Positions 33,027 through 43,226 of a DNA stretch of 64,000 nt are shown here, in pieces. Where the stretch lies: assembly GCA_020634885.1 (NCBI GenBank), contig JACKAW010000010.1, positions 1 through 64,000 of the forward strand. The letters run 5' to 3'. The first letter of the stretch is position 1. Each line of letters opens with the position of its first letter. The notes beneath the pieces were generated by a model, which was not told where the DNA came from, did not search any database, and saw nothing but the letters and a program-made list of their open reading frames with translations. Made by a program: the position numbers and the translations under genes. The DNA is from Anaerolineales bacterium. Lineage in GTDB: Bacteria; Chloroflexota; Anaerolineae; Anaerolineales; Villigracilaceae.

Positions 33027-34775
33027 ATGGAAAATAAATCCAGCCAGCGCAAACCTGTAAGATTGCAATTCATTATAGGGGTGGTGGGAGCGATCTTTCT
33101 CACCGCCATTTTGTCAGTGGTTTTCCTATCCTTCCAAAGCAGTACAAGATCGCGCGAAGCCTTTCTTGTAGATTCGGAGGCGCTTGCAACCCTGTCAAAT
33201 ATTCAACGTCACTGGTTGCTACTGCATGTGGAAACACGCGCCTGGCTGGATGATCCAAGCATTGGAATGGAAGAAATTGAAAATCAAAGGGCGCTCCTCA
33301 CTGCGCAACTTCGGGTGATCAAACCTTATATTGAGAATAACCTTTCCGTTTCCAGAAGAATAGCCAATATTGAAACCAGCCTGATTGAATACGATGCCTT
33401 GTTGGCAGAGGCGCAAGCTTCCGACGATCCTCAAGCATACAAAGTACAACTGACTGAACTGCTTCAAAACGAAGAAGCAGAACAGATCAAACGAGCCTAC
33501 GATCAAGTGGAGCGAGGTTTCTTTGTAACATTTAGTGAGAATCTTTCTGTTCAACAAAATATTCAAAGTTTGCTGATCATTCTGGCGGTTCTTTTTACGA
33601 TCTTCATTATCAGCGCCGGTATTTGGGCGGCACGTACCGCGCGAATTACAGCAGAATTACAGCAGAGCCAGGTTACCGAACTGGAACAACGCGTTTTAGA
33701 TCGCACGAAAGCGTTGGCGGCATCAGCTGAAATCAGCCGCCGCCTTTCCACCATTTTGGAACAGGATCAGTTGGTGCATGAAGTTGTTGAACAGGTAAAA
33801 GATACGTTCGACTACTACCACGTCCATATTTACTTCTTTGACGATCAAAAACAAAACCTGGTGATGGCTGGCGGCACGGGAGATGCAGGGAAAACCATGC
33901 TTGCTCAGGGGCATAAAATTACGAGAGGGCGCGGTCTGGTTGGGCAAGCTGCTGAAACGAACACCCCTGTCGTTGTGCAGGAAACCAGAAAAAGCCCCAA
34001 TTGGCTGCCAAATCCATTGTTGCCTGAAACCGTTGCAGAAATCGCCATCCCCATTTCGATAGGAGATAAGGTTCTCGGTGTTTTGGATGTACAGCACAAT
34101 ATTCCAAACAGCCTGGGGCAGGTTGACATCGATTCCCTGCAATCCATTGCTAATCAGGTGGCGATTGCCTCACAAAACATCAGTCAGTACGAAAATACCC
34201 AAAAGATTGCCCACGACTATAAAGAATTGGTAGATAGCTCACCGGTTGCGATTGCAGTATTAGACGCAGATACGGGCTTTTTTATAGATGCCAACCAAAC
34301 CGCGATGAACATGTACGAAATCACCCCGGAACAATTGGGGAAACTCGGACCCATTCAACTTAGCCCTGCCACACAAGCCGATGGGATTCCTTCACAAGAC
34401 AAGGCATTTAAAATGATAAAAACCGCCATTGAAAGCGGACACAACACTTTTGAATGGACACATCAGACTTTAAGCGGCAAGGAGTTTTTGGCTGAAATAC
34501 GGCTGGCGCTTGTTAGTTCTTCCACTGATGAGCAAAAAACCCTTAACGCAGTTATGACCAATATTACCGAGCAGCGACGCGCTCAAGAAGCAGATCGTCA
34601 GCGCGCCCGACAACAGGAAGCGCTCAACCTTATTACTCAAAAAATACAATCAGCAGCCAGTATCGAAGATGCCATGAAAGTTGCCACCCGTGAACTCGGT
34701 CATGTTCTTGGCATGAAGCCAACAGCGGTCATGCTTCATGCAGATACAGCAGACACAACAAAACATAACCAGTAA
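33027..34775 (+). CDS. Membrane receptor with GAF and PAS but no transmitter (receptor A)
   Basis: A 582-residue protein. Membrane segment 1 at about 13-36, a helical outside region of about 145 residues like CHASE3-type four-helix sensors, membrane segment 2 at about 182-204, a coiled coil, a GAF domain (about 235-385), a PAS domain (about 396-515), a second coil, and a tail of about 50 residues (NLITQKIQSAASIEDAM ... ELGHVLGM). There is no HisKA, HATPase, GGDEF, EAL, phosphatase or chemotaxis-signalling domain. The tail recurs in the next two receptors and looks like the first helix and strand of a GAF domain. Start: ATG 33027, two bases after the lipoprotein stop. Confidence 0.85.
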   Translation: MENKSSQRKPVRLQFIIGVVGAIFLTAILSVVFLSFQSSTRSREAFLVDSEALATLSNIQRHWLLLHVETRAWLDDPSIGMEEIENQRALLTAQLRVIKPYIENNLSVSRRIANIETSLIEYDALLAEAQASDDPQAYKVQLTELLQNEEAEQIKRAYDQVERGFFVTFSENLSVQQNIQSLLIILAVLFTIFIISAGIWAARTARITAELQQSQVTELEQRVLDRTKALAASAEISRRLSTILEQDQLVHEVVEQVKDTFDYYHVHIYFFDDQKQNLVMAGGTGDAGKTMLAQGHKITRGRGLVGQAAETNTPVVVQETRKSPNWLPNPLLPETVAEIAIPISIGDKVLGVLDVQHNIPNSLGQVDIDSLQSIANQVAIASQNISQYENTQKIAHDYKELVDSSPVAIAVLDADTGFFIDANQTAMNMYEITPEQLGKLGPIQLSPATQADGIPSQDKAFKMIKTAIESGHNTFEWTHQTLSGKEFLAEIRLALVSSSTDEQKTLNAVMTNITEQRRAQEADRQRARQQEALNLITQKIQSAASIEDAMKVATRELGHVLGMKPTAVMLHADTADTTKHNQ

Positions 34776-34884
34776 AAATGTACGGTTTCGTATTACAAGG
34801 CAATCTTATGCCACTATACGTTGTAATTTTAGAAAATGATCATCTTCTCCGAAATTCTTGCGAATTGGTAAACAGGAGTAGGAA

Positions 34885-37305
34885 ATGAATAAATGGTTCT
34901 TGAAAATTTTTAATAATTTAGACGAAGTCTCTCAAACCGGACTAAGCGTCAATACGATCCTGCTTATGTCTGTATTTTTAACTTTGCCGCCATCCATTTA
35001 CCTGGCTGTGCAAAGCAATACATGGCAAATAAATTTAGTAGTAGCAGGGATTTTGTTTTTACTGGTCGTAGCCCTTCTCGGTATATTCTTATCCATCCGA
35101 AACCGTGGAAGACCCGCCATGGGTATCACCCTGATCGTAATGGCTCTCATAGCTCCGTTTCTAACATCCATGGTCAGTGGGGTCGGCTGGGCAGTAGCAT
35201 TAACTGTTGCAGTTATCTACATAGCGATCTCAGTTCAAACTTCAATGCGGGAGCGTACCATTCGAGCTCTGGTACTTGGTGGTATATCAGTAATTGCCAC
35301 GTTTGCCGTGGATTTTTATACGCCTTGGGAACGTTTAAGCAGCCCGCTTCTCCAAACAGTTGTACCCCTTGCTACGCTGGCGCTAATCTTTGCGTTTGGC
35401 TGGTTCTCCCTGCAACTATTTCGAAACTTCTCACTGCGCATCAAAATGATCGTAGGGTTCCTGGTGATCGGCTTGATCACCACAAGCGCAATCGGGATCG
35501 TTACGAACCTGATCGCCACCGCGCAATTAAGCTCTGTGTTGGAAACCAACCTATCGGGAGTTGCAACCCGAATGGCAAGACAAGCCGGAGATACCCTCTC
35601 GGTCAGCCAGATCGCCCTTGAAAGCCTGTCTCTTAATAAATTCGTACAAGACTCAGTCGAACAAGCAAACCTCGAAGGCACGCCCGATCTTGCAAGGTTA
35701 AATTCCTTAGACAACCAATGGAAGAATGCAAGCGATCAAAGCCTGTTAATTCAAAATGTTCTAAACAACGAACTCGCTGGCGAGTTACTCGAATTACAAG
35801 AGCGCCTGCCCCAATACGCAGAATTATTCGTCACAGATCAATACGGAGCTGTGATTGCATCCACAGGACGAACGAGCGACTACTACCAGGCAGATGAAGA
35901 ATGGTGGCAGGGGGCATGGAACAACGGAGATGGAGATCTATACATCAGCCAACCAGTGTATGACGAAAGCGCCGGTATTTACGCGATTGAAATTGCCCTG
36001 CCCATTCCCGCCCATAATCGTCCCGAACTAGTTGGGGTGTTACGAGCCACGGTCAGCATTAATGAAGTGACTAATATTCTCACAGTAAGCGAACTCGGTG
36101 AGACAGGCAATGCTTATCTTCTGCTTCCAAGTAACGAAATCCTCACATCAGAATTAGAGAGTATCGAAACTCTTAATGAGAAAACGCTCACTGAAATCAA
36201 GTCCTTTCAAAATAACTTTGGCGAAATTACGGTAGGAGAAACAAAGAATATTGCAAGCAGTGCGGTGGTCAATACAAATGCTTCAAATAGTGAAGTAATC
36301 AAGAACCTGAATTGGACGATCATCGTTTATAAAGACCTGAATGATGCCTACAAGCCTGTTTCGGCTACAACAAACAGCATCTTCTTGCTGGCTGTTGCCC
36401 TGCTTATCTTAACGTTCTTTGTCGCTCAATACCTGGGCGGACAATTGATACACCCCATTGAAATTCTATCTTCAGCAGCAATTGATATTGGAAAGGGAAA
36501 TTTATCCACCCGGGCAGATGTAGACTCAAAAGATGAGGTTGGTACGCTTGCCCGTGCATTTAATACAATGGCTGAACAACTTGGCAGTTTGCTGGGAGAA
36601 CTGGAAGAGCGCGTAGCAGCCCGTACAAAAGACCTCGCAACCGTAGCAGAGGTGGGAACCGTAACCTCAACCATTCTGGAATCAAACAGGCTATTGCAAG
36701 AAGTTGTAAATCTCACGAAAGAACGTTTTAATCTCTACCACTCACATATTTATCTGCTTGATGAGGAAGGCAAAAACCTGGTGCTTACCGCAGGCGCTGG
36801 TGAACCAGGGCGTATTATGGCAGCAGAAAGACGTTCGATCCCGATCAATAGAGAACAGTCGCTGGTAGCCCGCGCCGCCCGCGAACGTAAAGGCATTATC
36901 GTGAACGATGTGACCGAAGCGCCTGATTTTCTACCCAATCCCCTTTTGCCTGATACCCGCGCCGAGTTGGCAGTCCCCATGATCGTCAGCAACACCCTTA
37001 TCGGTGTATTTGATATTCAGTCCGATCAAGCTGGACGCTTCACAACCTCAGACATCGACATCCAAACCACACTTGCAGCCCAATTAGCGACTTCCATTCA
37101 AAATGTGCGTTCGTTCGAACAATCCAAAAAACAGGCGGATTTTGAAGCCAGGGTCAACCTGATCGGTCAAAAGATACAACAAGCCACCTCTATCGAAGAA
37201 ACACTTCAAACCGCCGTCCGCGAGTTGGGGACGGCGATTGGCGCCCCGCGCGTGAAGGTAGATATCTCTTCGAGTAACGACGGAATGACCAACAACAAGA
37301 ATTAA
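34885..37305 (+). CDS. Membrane receptor with multi-TM, Cache, HAMP and GAF but no transmitter (receptor B)
   Basis: An 806-residue protein. The N-terminal 215 residues hold about six or seven hydrophobic segments, followed by a large outside sensor with dCache-type features (about 215-490, containing FVTDQYGAVIASTGRTSDY and YISQPVYDES), another membrane segment near 497-520, a HAMP linker (about 520-575), a coil, a GAF domain (about 590-750) and the tail (NLIGQKIQQATSIEETL ... ELGTAIGAP). No output domain of any known kind. AGGAGTAGG precedes the ATG. The multi-TM block ahead of a Cache domain is unusual and could itself sense something in the membrane. Confidence 0.85.
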   Translation: MNKWFLKIFNNLDEVSQTGLSVNTILLMSVFLTLPPSIYLAVQSNTWQINLVVAGILFLLVVALLGIFLSIRNRGRPAMGITLIVMALIAPFLTSMVSGVGWAVALTVAVIYIAISVQTSMRERTIRALVLGGISVIATFAVDFYTPWERLSSPLLQTVVPLATLALIFAFGWFSLQLFRNFSLRIKMIVGFLVIGLITTSAIGIVTNLIATAQLSSVLETNLSGVATRMARQAGDTLSVSQIALESLSLNKFVQDSVEQANLEGTPDLARLNSLDNQWKNASDQSLLIQNVLNNELAGELLELQERLPQYAELFVTDQYGAVIASTGRTSDYYQADEEWWQGAWNNGDGDLYISQPVYDESAGIYAIEIALPIPAHNRPELVGVLRATVSINEVTNILTVSELGETGNAYLLLPSNEILTSELESIETLNEKTLTEIKSFQNNFGEITVGETKNIASSAVVNTNASNSEVIKNLNWTIIVYKDLNDAYKPVSATTNSIFLLAVALLILTFFVAQYLGGQLIHPIEILSSAAIDIGKGNLSTRADVDSKDEVGTLARAFNTMAEQLGSLLGELEERVAARTKDLATVAEVGTVTSTILESNRLLQEVVNLTKERFNLYHSHIYLLDEEGKNLVLTAGAGEPGRIMAAERRSIPINREQSLVARAARERKGIIVNDVTEAPDFLPNPLLPDTRAELAVPMIVSNTLIGVFDIQSDQAGRFTTSDIDIQTTLAAQLATSIQNVRSFEQSKKQADFEARVNLIGQKIQQATSIEETLQTAVRELGTAIGAPRVKVDISSSNDGMTNNKN

Positions 37306-37364
37306 GAGGTGTTAGATCACGATCCTAACATCTGCGCCATAAGCCTTAGTTAAGGAAAACAAAA

Positions 37365-40300
37365 ATGGACGATATGAAGCATACCAATTCAGATCCGCAA
37401 AATACCGCTCCCCGAATTGCTTTCTGGGGAACCCTTATGATGGCTGTTGTACTATCAGCGGTATTCATTTACGCATTTCTTTTCATTGAACAGACTACCA
37501 TCATATCCTATATTACAAGAGCGGGGTTTCTGCTTGCCGTCATCTTAAATGCAGCAGGCATAGCAGCTACCATTCGAAACCGCCAGGAATTAGGCGTAAA
37601 ACTGATCTACTATCCCATTCTCATGATTGGAGTTATGGTTGCCGCAACAGTTCAGGGACGTGCTTTAGCCGTTTCCATTGTCCTTCTAACTATCTTTGGG
37701 CTGGGTTACAGGTGGGTATTTCCAAAAGCATCTATACGAGAATATACAATCGCTTCTGCCATCACCTTCGTGAGCGTGTGGCTGATCGAGTGGATCAATC
37801 CTGTGTGGCGGCAGACTTCTCAGTTGGCACAGGCGGGTCCCATTGGATCAGTGCTTTTGGTTCTGATCTTTGTAATTTTGCTTATCGTTCAGGCACAGGA
37901 TCGAATAAACTCCCAAATCCGCTTAAAGGTGCTTACATCAAGCATCAGCATCACGCTCATTCTTGTTCTTGGCATGGGAACCTATGTAGTCACTAGAACA
38001 ATCAACTACAACCAAGATTCAGCGACATCAGACTTACTCCACACAAAATTTTCAGTTGATGCAAGCGCTAATTCATTGCAATCCCTCGCGAATGGGCTTT
38101 CAACCCAAATGGCAAATTCACCGCAAGTTCAAGAAGCCTTTGCAAACCGAGACCGTGAAGCTCTTACACAAATTACTCTAAGCACTTTTGAAACCCTGAA
38201 AAGCGAATTTAACGTAAAACAGTATCAATTCATCTTACCTAATTCCACATCGTTTCTACGCTTGCATCAATTAGACAGTTTTGGAGACGACCTGTCTTCT
38301 TTCCGATTAACAGTTGTGGAAGCAAATCGGACACAAGAAGCAGTCAGCGGTCTTGAAATTGGACGCGGCGGGCTCGGGGTGCGCGGAGAGGCGCCTGTTT
38401 TCTATCAGGGAAAGTACATCGGCGTTATAGATGTTGGTTTGGATATTGGTGAAAGTTTTCTTGCTGATGTCAAATCCAAATTTAGTGTTGATGCACAAAT
38501 CCTGCTTGATGAAGAGGCGGCACAGATCGCTACATTTGAAGGCTCAGTCAGCAACGATCAGAGTCCTATACCTGGTCTTTTATTGCAAGCCAGCACTTTT
38601 TCATCCCCCGTTTTCGCCGATGCAGATGCTTATGAAAAGGTCTTAAATGGTGAAGATGTTATTTCCACCATATCAAGTAACGGAAAGATATACGCAGTTA
38701 TCAGCAGTCCATTAAGAGACCATGCAGGAAATGTTATAGGCGTTCTGGAAATCTTTGAAGACCGTACGGCGGCGGCGGCAAATGAAACTCGAAATTTATC
38801 CTTCCTCATCATTGGAAGCCTCCTGGTACTTGCCGCTGGTCTGGTTATTCAAGAAAGAGTTGTCAGCCAGACCATTAAACCAGTTGACGTATTAACGAAA
38901 ACAGCCCTGGAATTATCCAAAGGCAACCTGCAACAACGCGTCACTATTCAAAGCGGAGATGAGCTTGGAACCCTGGCGAATGTTTTCAATGAAATGGCAA
39001 ACCGCATCAGGGAACTGGTCGCAAACCTGGAAGCGCGGGTCGAAGCCCGTACTCGCAATTTGCAACTGGCGGCAGAAGTGGGCAGAACGGTATCACAGGT
39101 TCGCAATTTGGACGATATGTTGAAAGATGCCTGCGACCTGATCTTGCAAGAATTCGACCTGTACTATGTTCAAGTATATTTGACCAACCCAAGCCAGACG
39201 CGGTTGGTATTGGAAGCCGGTACAGGAGATGTAGGAAAGCAATTACTTGCCAAGAACCATAGTCTGGCGTTCAATATCAACTCGATCAATGGGCGCGCAG
39301 CGATTGAAAAACGCTCGGTGGTCATTACCGATACAACCAAAAGCGCCACATTCCTGAAGAACCCATTGCTGCCCGAAACACGCGGTGAAATGGCAGTGCC
39401 GTTGATCGTTGCAAATCAAGTGGTGGGTGTTTTGGATATGCAAAGTGACAAGGCAGACATGTTGACCCATGAAATACTCCCAGCCTTTGAAGCCCTTGCC
39501 GGTCAAATGGCGGTTGCTGTGCAAAATGCAAACCTGCTGGCTGAAACAGAAGAAGCCCGCGCACAGGTTGAATCGCAAGCCCGCCGCCTCGTCCGCCAGG
39601 GATGGGACGAACACCTTGATGCCCTTCACAAACCCGAAAAAATTGGATATGTATTCGATCAAAACAACGTTACCCCGCTCGATCATATTGAGATGGCTGA
39701 AACAAATGAAGCAGCGATTTCTGCGCCAATCACTGTAACCGGTGAAAAACTTGGGTCTCTTGTGGTTGAGCTTGATAACGACCTACAAGCAGACCAAACC
39801 AGTGCGTTGATCCATGTTGTTGCCAATCAGGTGGCGCAGCAAATTGAAAACCTGCGCCTGCTTGAAAGCGCAGAACGATACCGCGCCGAGGCTGAAGAGG
39901 CTTCGCGCCGACTCACCCGCGAAAGTTGGAATCAATATAAACAAAATGACAGGCACGACCTTGGTTATTACTATGACCTGACAGAAGTGCATCCGTTGAA
40001 CGAGACGATTTCTTACGAAAAAGCAACTCCTATTCCTGTAACCATACGAAATGAAGCCATTGGTCAGTTCGTTATTCAGGGGTTACAGGAAAATGATACC
40101 GAAGCAGTCAACCTTGCAAGAGAAGTTGCTGCCCGTTTGGGTTCACATATTGAAAACCTGCGCCTGCTGCAAGAATCAGAAGAAACCCGCACCGAAATTC
40201 AGGAAAGCCAGGAACGCCTCGCTGAAGCATTGAACATTGCCCGCCTTGGAAATTGGGAATATGATGTAAACACAGATCTATTCACGTTCAACGATAATTT

Positions 40301-41330
40301 CTACGCTATTTTCCATACCAACGTAAAAGAGGTTGGCAGTTACAAGTTACATTCAAGCGAATATGCCGAACGTTTTGTACACCCAGAAGATGCGCCCCTT
40401 GTTGGCGGCGAAATTGGCAAGGCGTTGAATTCTACAGACCGGCACTACAAAACATCGCTTGAGCACCGTGTAATTTTTGCAGATGGCACAGTGGGGCATA
40501 TTTCAGTCAATGTTAATGTGGAACGGGATGAAAGCGGAACGATCACCCGTTTCTACGGAGCGAATCAGAATATTACCGAAAGAAAGAAAATTGAAGAAGA
40601 ACTGAGAGCACGCGATATCCAAATTACCGCCGCACTCACAGAAACAGAAAAGCGCGCCAAACAACTCGCTGCGGTGGCTGAGATCAGTACACTTTCTGCC
40701 CAAATGCAGAATACGGATGAAATGCTTGCCAATGTGGTGCATTTGACACAACGTCGGTTTGGCCTATACCATGCGCATATATTCCTCTACGATGAGGAAG
40801 CCTCTACCCTCGAGATCAAAGCCTGCGGCTGGAAGGAAGGCGATGAACACGAAGGTACACATGGAACTGCAACAATTCCGATCAATCAGGAACAATCGCT
40901 GGTAGCCCGCGCCGCCCGCACGAAAAAAGCAGTCATCGTCAACGATGTCCACAACGAACCCGGATGGCTGCCTAATAAGTTGCTGCCTGATACCGCCTCT
41001 GAAATGGCTGTTCCGCTCATCATCGGCGATACGATCCTTGGTGTGTTGGATTTACAGTCAGATCAAAAAGATGCATTCACAGAAGAAGATGCCAACGTGC
41101 AAACCACACTTGCTTCACAGGTTGCCACATCCCTGCAAAATGCCCGATCCTTTGCAAAGGCGCAACAACAGGCTGAACGCGAATCCATGCTGAATACCAT
41201 CAACCAGAAGATCCAAAGCGCAACCTCAGTTGAAGCTGTGCTCCAGATCGCGGCTCGTGAATTGGGTCATGCTCTTGGCGCCCCGATGACTGTTGCCCAA
41301 TTGAACCTGAAAGATAAGAATAACTCCTAA
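37365..41330 (+). CDS. Very large membrane receptor: multi-TM, Cache, HAMP, GAF, GAF-like repeats, PAS, GAF, no transmitter (receptor C)
   Basis: A 1321-residue protein. About six membrane segments (20-215), a dCache-like sensor (about 215-470), a further membrane segment (about 480-500), HAMP (about 500-555), GAF (about 565-725), two degenerate GAF-like repeats of about 100-110 residues (about 740-945), each ending in Q-I/H-IENLRLL, a PAS domain (about 950-1075), a second full GAF (about 1100-1265) and the shared tail (TINQKIQSATSVEAVL ... ELGHALGAP). Again no kinase or other output. AAGGAAAAC is the ribosome site. The GAF-like repeats also occur in the kinase encoded next, an evolutionary and perhaps physical link. 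Confidence 0.85.
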   Translation: MDDMKHTNSDPQNTAPRIAFWGTLMMAVVLSAVFIYAFLFIEQTTIISYITRAGFLLAVILNAAGIAATIRNRQELGVKLIYYPILMIGVMVAATVQGRALAVSIVLLTIFGLGYRWVFPKASIREYTIASAITFVSVWLIEWINPVWRQTSQLAQAGPIGSVLLVLIFVILLIVQAQDRINSQIRLKVLTSSISITLILVLGMGTYVVTRTINYNQDSATSDLLHTKFSVDASANSLQSLANGLSTQMANSPQVQEAFANRDREALTQITLSTFETLKSEFNVKQYQFILPNSTSFLRLHQLDSFGDDLSSFRLTVVEANRTQEAVSGLEIGRGGLGVRGEAPVFYQGKYIGVIDVGLDIGESFLADVKSKFSVDAQILLDEEAAQIATFEGSVSNDQSPIPGLLLQASTFSSPVFADADAYEKVLNGEDVISTISSNGKIYAVISSPLRDHAGNVIGVLEIFEDRTAAAANETRNLSFLIIGSLLVLAAGLVIQERVVSQTIKPVDVLTKTALELSKGNLQQRVTIQSGDELGTLANVFNEMANRIRELVANLEARVEARTRNLQLAAEVGRTVSQVRNLDDMLKDACDLILQEFDLYYVQVYLTNPSQTRLVLEAGTGDVGKQLLAKNHSLAFNINSINGRAAIEKRSVVITDTTKSATFLKNPLLPETRGEMAVPLIVANQVVGVLDMQSDKADMLTHEILPAFEALAGQMAVAVQNANLLAETEEARAQVESQARRLVRQGWDEHLDALHKPEKIGYVFDQNNVTPLDHIEMAETNEAAISAPITVTGEKLGSLVVELDNDLQADQTSALIHVVANQVAQQIENLRLLESAERYRAEAEEASRRLTRESWNQYKQNDRHDLGYYYDLTEVHPLNETISYEKATPIPVTIRNEAIGQFVIQGLQENDTEAVNLAREVAARLGSHIENLRLLQESEETRTEIQESQERLAEALNIARLGNWEYDVNTDLFTFNDNFYAIFHTNVKEVGSYKLHSSEYAERFVHPEDAPLVGGEIGKALNSTDRHYKTSLEHRVIFADGTVGHISVNVNVERDESGTITRFYGANQNITERKKIEEELRARDIQITAALTETEKRAKQLAAVAEISTLSAQMQNTDEMLANVVHLTQRRFGLYHAHIFLYDEEASTLEIKACGWKEGDEHEGTHGTATIPINQEQSLVARAARTKKAVIVNDVHNEPGWLPNKLLPDTASEMAVPLIIGDTILGVLDLQSDQKDAFTEEDANVQTTLASQVATSLQNARSFAKAQQQAERESMLNTINQKIQSATSVEAVLQIAARELGHALGAPMTVAQLNLKDKNNS

Positions 41331-41351
41331 GTAGCTGTTGGAGAATATTGA

Positions 41352-43226
41352 ATGCCCAATCAGAACCCAAACAAGCGCGTGGATGATCTTTTCGATGAGA
41401 TGCGCTCCGTGGTTGCAGACCCGCATAATGGGGGCAACCAAGCCAAAACCAAGTCTGATGCGAAGCGTCCTGTTAAACCCAGACAGGAACTCAGTCTCAC
41501 TGAAGAATTACAAGCGCTGCATATACGCATCAAGGAATTGGAAAGCCGTCTGGAAGCAAAAGAGAAAGAGCCGCATGTGGCGGCATCCATCTACGAGAAA
41601 GAAAAGATGGGCTATATCTTTCACAACGATGTGGTTTCTCCCGCACCCATTGCAGGCTCGTCTCAATTAACGCAGGACCATGTAGTCAAAACACCTCTGG
41701 TTTCGAGTGGAGCGTCCATTGGCGAATTTCAGATCGCCACAAATGAAAAACATACATTAAAAGATGATGATCTGAAACTGGCGAATGCCATTGCTCAACA
41801 AGCTGCGCTTCAAATTGAAAACCTGCGCCTGCTTGCCGCCACCGAACGTGCCCGCGCCGAGGCTGAAGAAGCCACCAAGCAATATGCCCACAAAAGCTGG
41901 GATAATTTTTTGGATGCCATTAACAAGGCTGAACGTATTGGGTATGCCTACGATCAAGCCTCGGTACAACCCTTTGAGCAGCCCCGCCCTGCCGAGTATG
42001 ACCATGAAGAGATCATGCAAACGCTTAATATGCAGATCGGCAAACTCTTTGTTAAAGGCAACAAGGCGCTCACAGAAGATGACCACAAGTTCATTAATGC
42101 CATTGCCAACCAGGTCGGGCAGCAGGTTGAGAATATTCGCCTTTTGGCAGATGCCTCGCGCGCCCGTGCCGAAGCCGAAGAAGCCACGCGCCTGCTTACC
42201 CGCCAAAACTGGGAAACGTATAACGAACGCACAGGAGATACACTGGGGTTTGTGTACGACTCTGTCAAAGTATCTACACTGGAAGACGACAAAAACCTCA
42301 CAAAATCAGTACTTGAACAGCCGTTGTATGTGCGCGGTGAAGCCATTGGTCAATTAGCTGTAAAGGGTTTGCAAAATATATCACCTGAAGCCCGCCAGCT
42401 TGCCGCCGCCATTGCTGCACAAACCAGCATTCACCTTGAAACCCTTCGTTTGACAGAAGAGCTGCAAAAACGAGCACAGGAGCTAAAAGAATTAGACCGT
42501 TTGAAATCGGCGTTCCTTGCCAACATGTCACATGAATTACGCACCCCGCTCAACTCCATCCTTGGTTTTACCGATGTGATGCTCGAAGGGTTGGACGGCG
42601 AATTGACTCCCTACATGGATAATGACCTGCGCCTGATCCAAAAGAATGGACAGCACCTGTTGCACCTTATCAATGACGTGCTCGATATGGCGAAGATCGA
42701 ATCAGGTCGTATGAACCTGCACCCCGAAAAATTCATTATCCACAATCTGTTTGAAGAGGTCGCCAGCATTACCTCTACATTGGCAAGCGAAAGGAATATC
42801 ACTCTTTATATTGACCCCGAATCAGATAAAGAACTTGAAATCTTTGCCGATAATACCCGCATCCGCCAGGTGATGATCAACCTTGTGAACAATGCCGTCA
42901 AGTTCACGGGTCAGGGCAAGATCGCAATCAAGGCGTTCCAAATGGATGGAGCCCGGGCGCTCATCACCGTAAAAGATACCGGTCTTGGCATTCCGCCTGA
43001 AAAACTCGAAGCGATCTTTGAAGAATTCTCGCAAGTGGATACTTCCACCACCCGCAAAGCGGGCGGCACCGGATTGGGGCTGCCCATCAGCCGCCGCCTG
43101 GTTGAAATGCACGGCGGGCGCCTGTGGGCAGAAAGTGCCGGTGTGGAAGGCGAAGGCTCAACGTTCTTTGTGGAACTCCCACTTGAAGCGCGTATTACTG
43201 AAGTCATTGAGAAAAAGGAAAAATAA
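41352..43226 (+). CDS. Soluble histidine kinase with three tandem degenerate GAF-like repeats
   Basis: A 624-residue protein without membrane segments. Three repeats (about 65-165, 170-285, 288-385), each ending with a segment like Q-I/VENLRLL followed by an Ala/Glu/Arg-rich helix and then W-[DE]-x-[FY]. After a short coil comes HisKA with H394 in MSHELRTPLNS, then HATPase_c (about 505-615; N-box LVNNAVKFTG, G1 DTGLGIP, F-box FEEFSQVD, G2 GGTGLGLPIS), complete and apparently active. It shares the repeat with receptor C and lies downstream of three receptors without transmitters, so it is the natural kinase partner for them (inference). Confidence 0.92.
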   Translation: MPNQNPNKRVDDLFDEMRSVVADPHNGGNQAKTKSDAKRPVKPRQELSLTEELQALHIRIKELESRLEAKEKEPHVAASIYEKEKMGYIFHNDVVSPAPIAGSSQLTQDHVVKTPLVSSGASIGEFQIATNEKHTLKDDDLKLANAIAQQAALQIENLRLLAATERARAEAEEATKQYAHKSWDNFLDAINKAERIGYAYDQASVQPFEQPRPAEYDHEEIMQTLNMQIGKLFVKGNKALTEDDHKFINAIANQVGQQVENIRLLADASRARAEAEEATRLLTRQNWETYNERTGDTLGFVYDSVKVSTLEDDKNLTKSVLEQPLYVRGEAIGQLAVKGLQNISPEARQLAAAIAAQTSIHLETLRLTEELQKRAQELKELDRLKSAFLANMSHELRTPLNSILGFTDVMLEGLDGELTPYMDNDLRLIQKNGQHLLHLINDVLDMAKIESGRMNLHPEKFIIHNLFEEVASITSTLASERNITLYIDPESDKELEIFADNTRIRQVMINLVNNAVKFTGQGKIAIKAFQMDGARALITVKDTGLGIPPEKLEAIFEEFSQVDTSTTRKAGGTGLGLPISRRLVEMHGGRLWAESAGVEGEGSTFFVELPLEARITEVIEKKEK

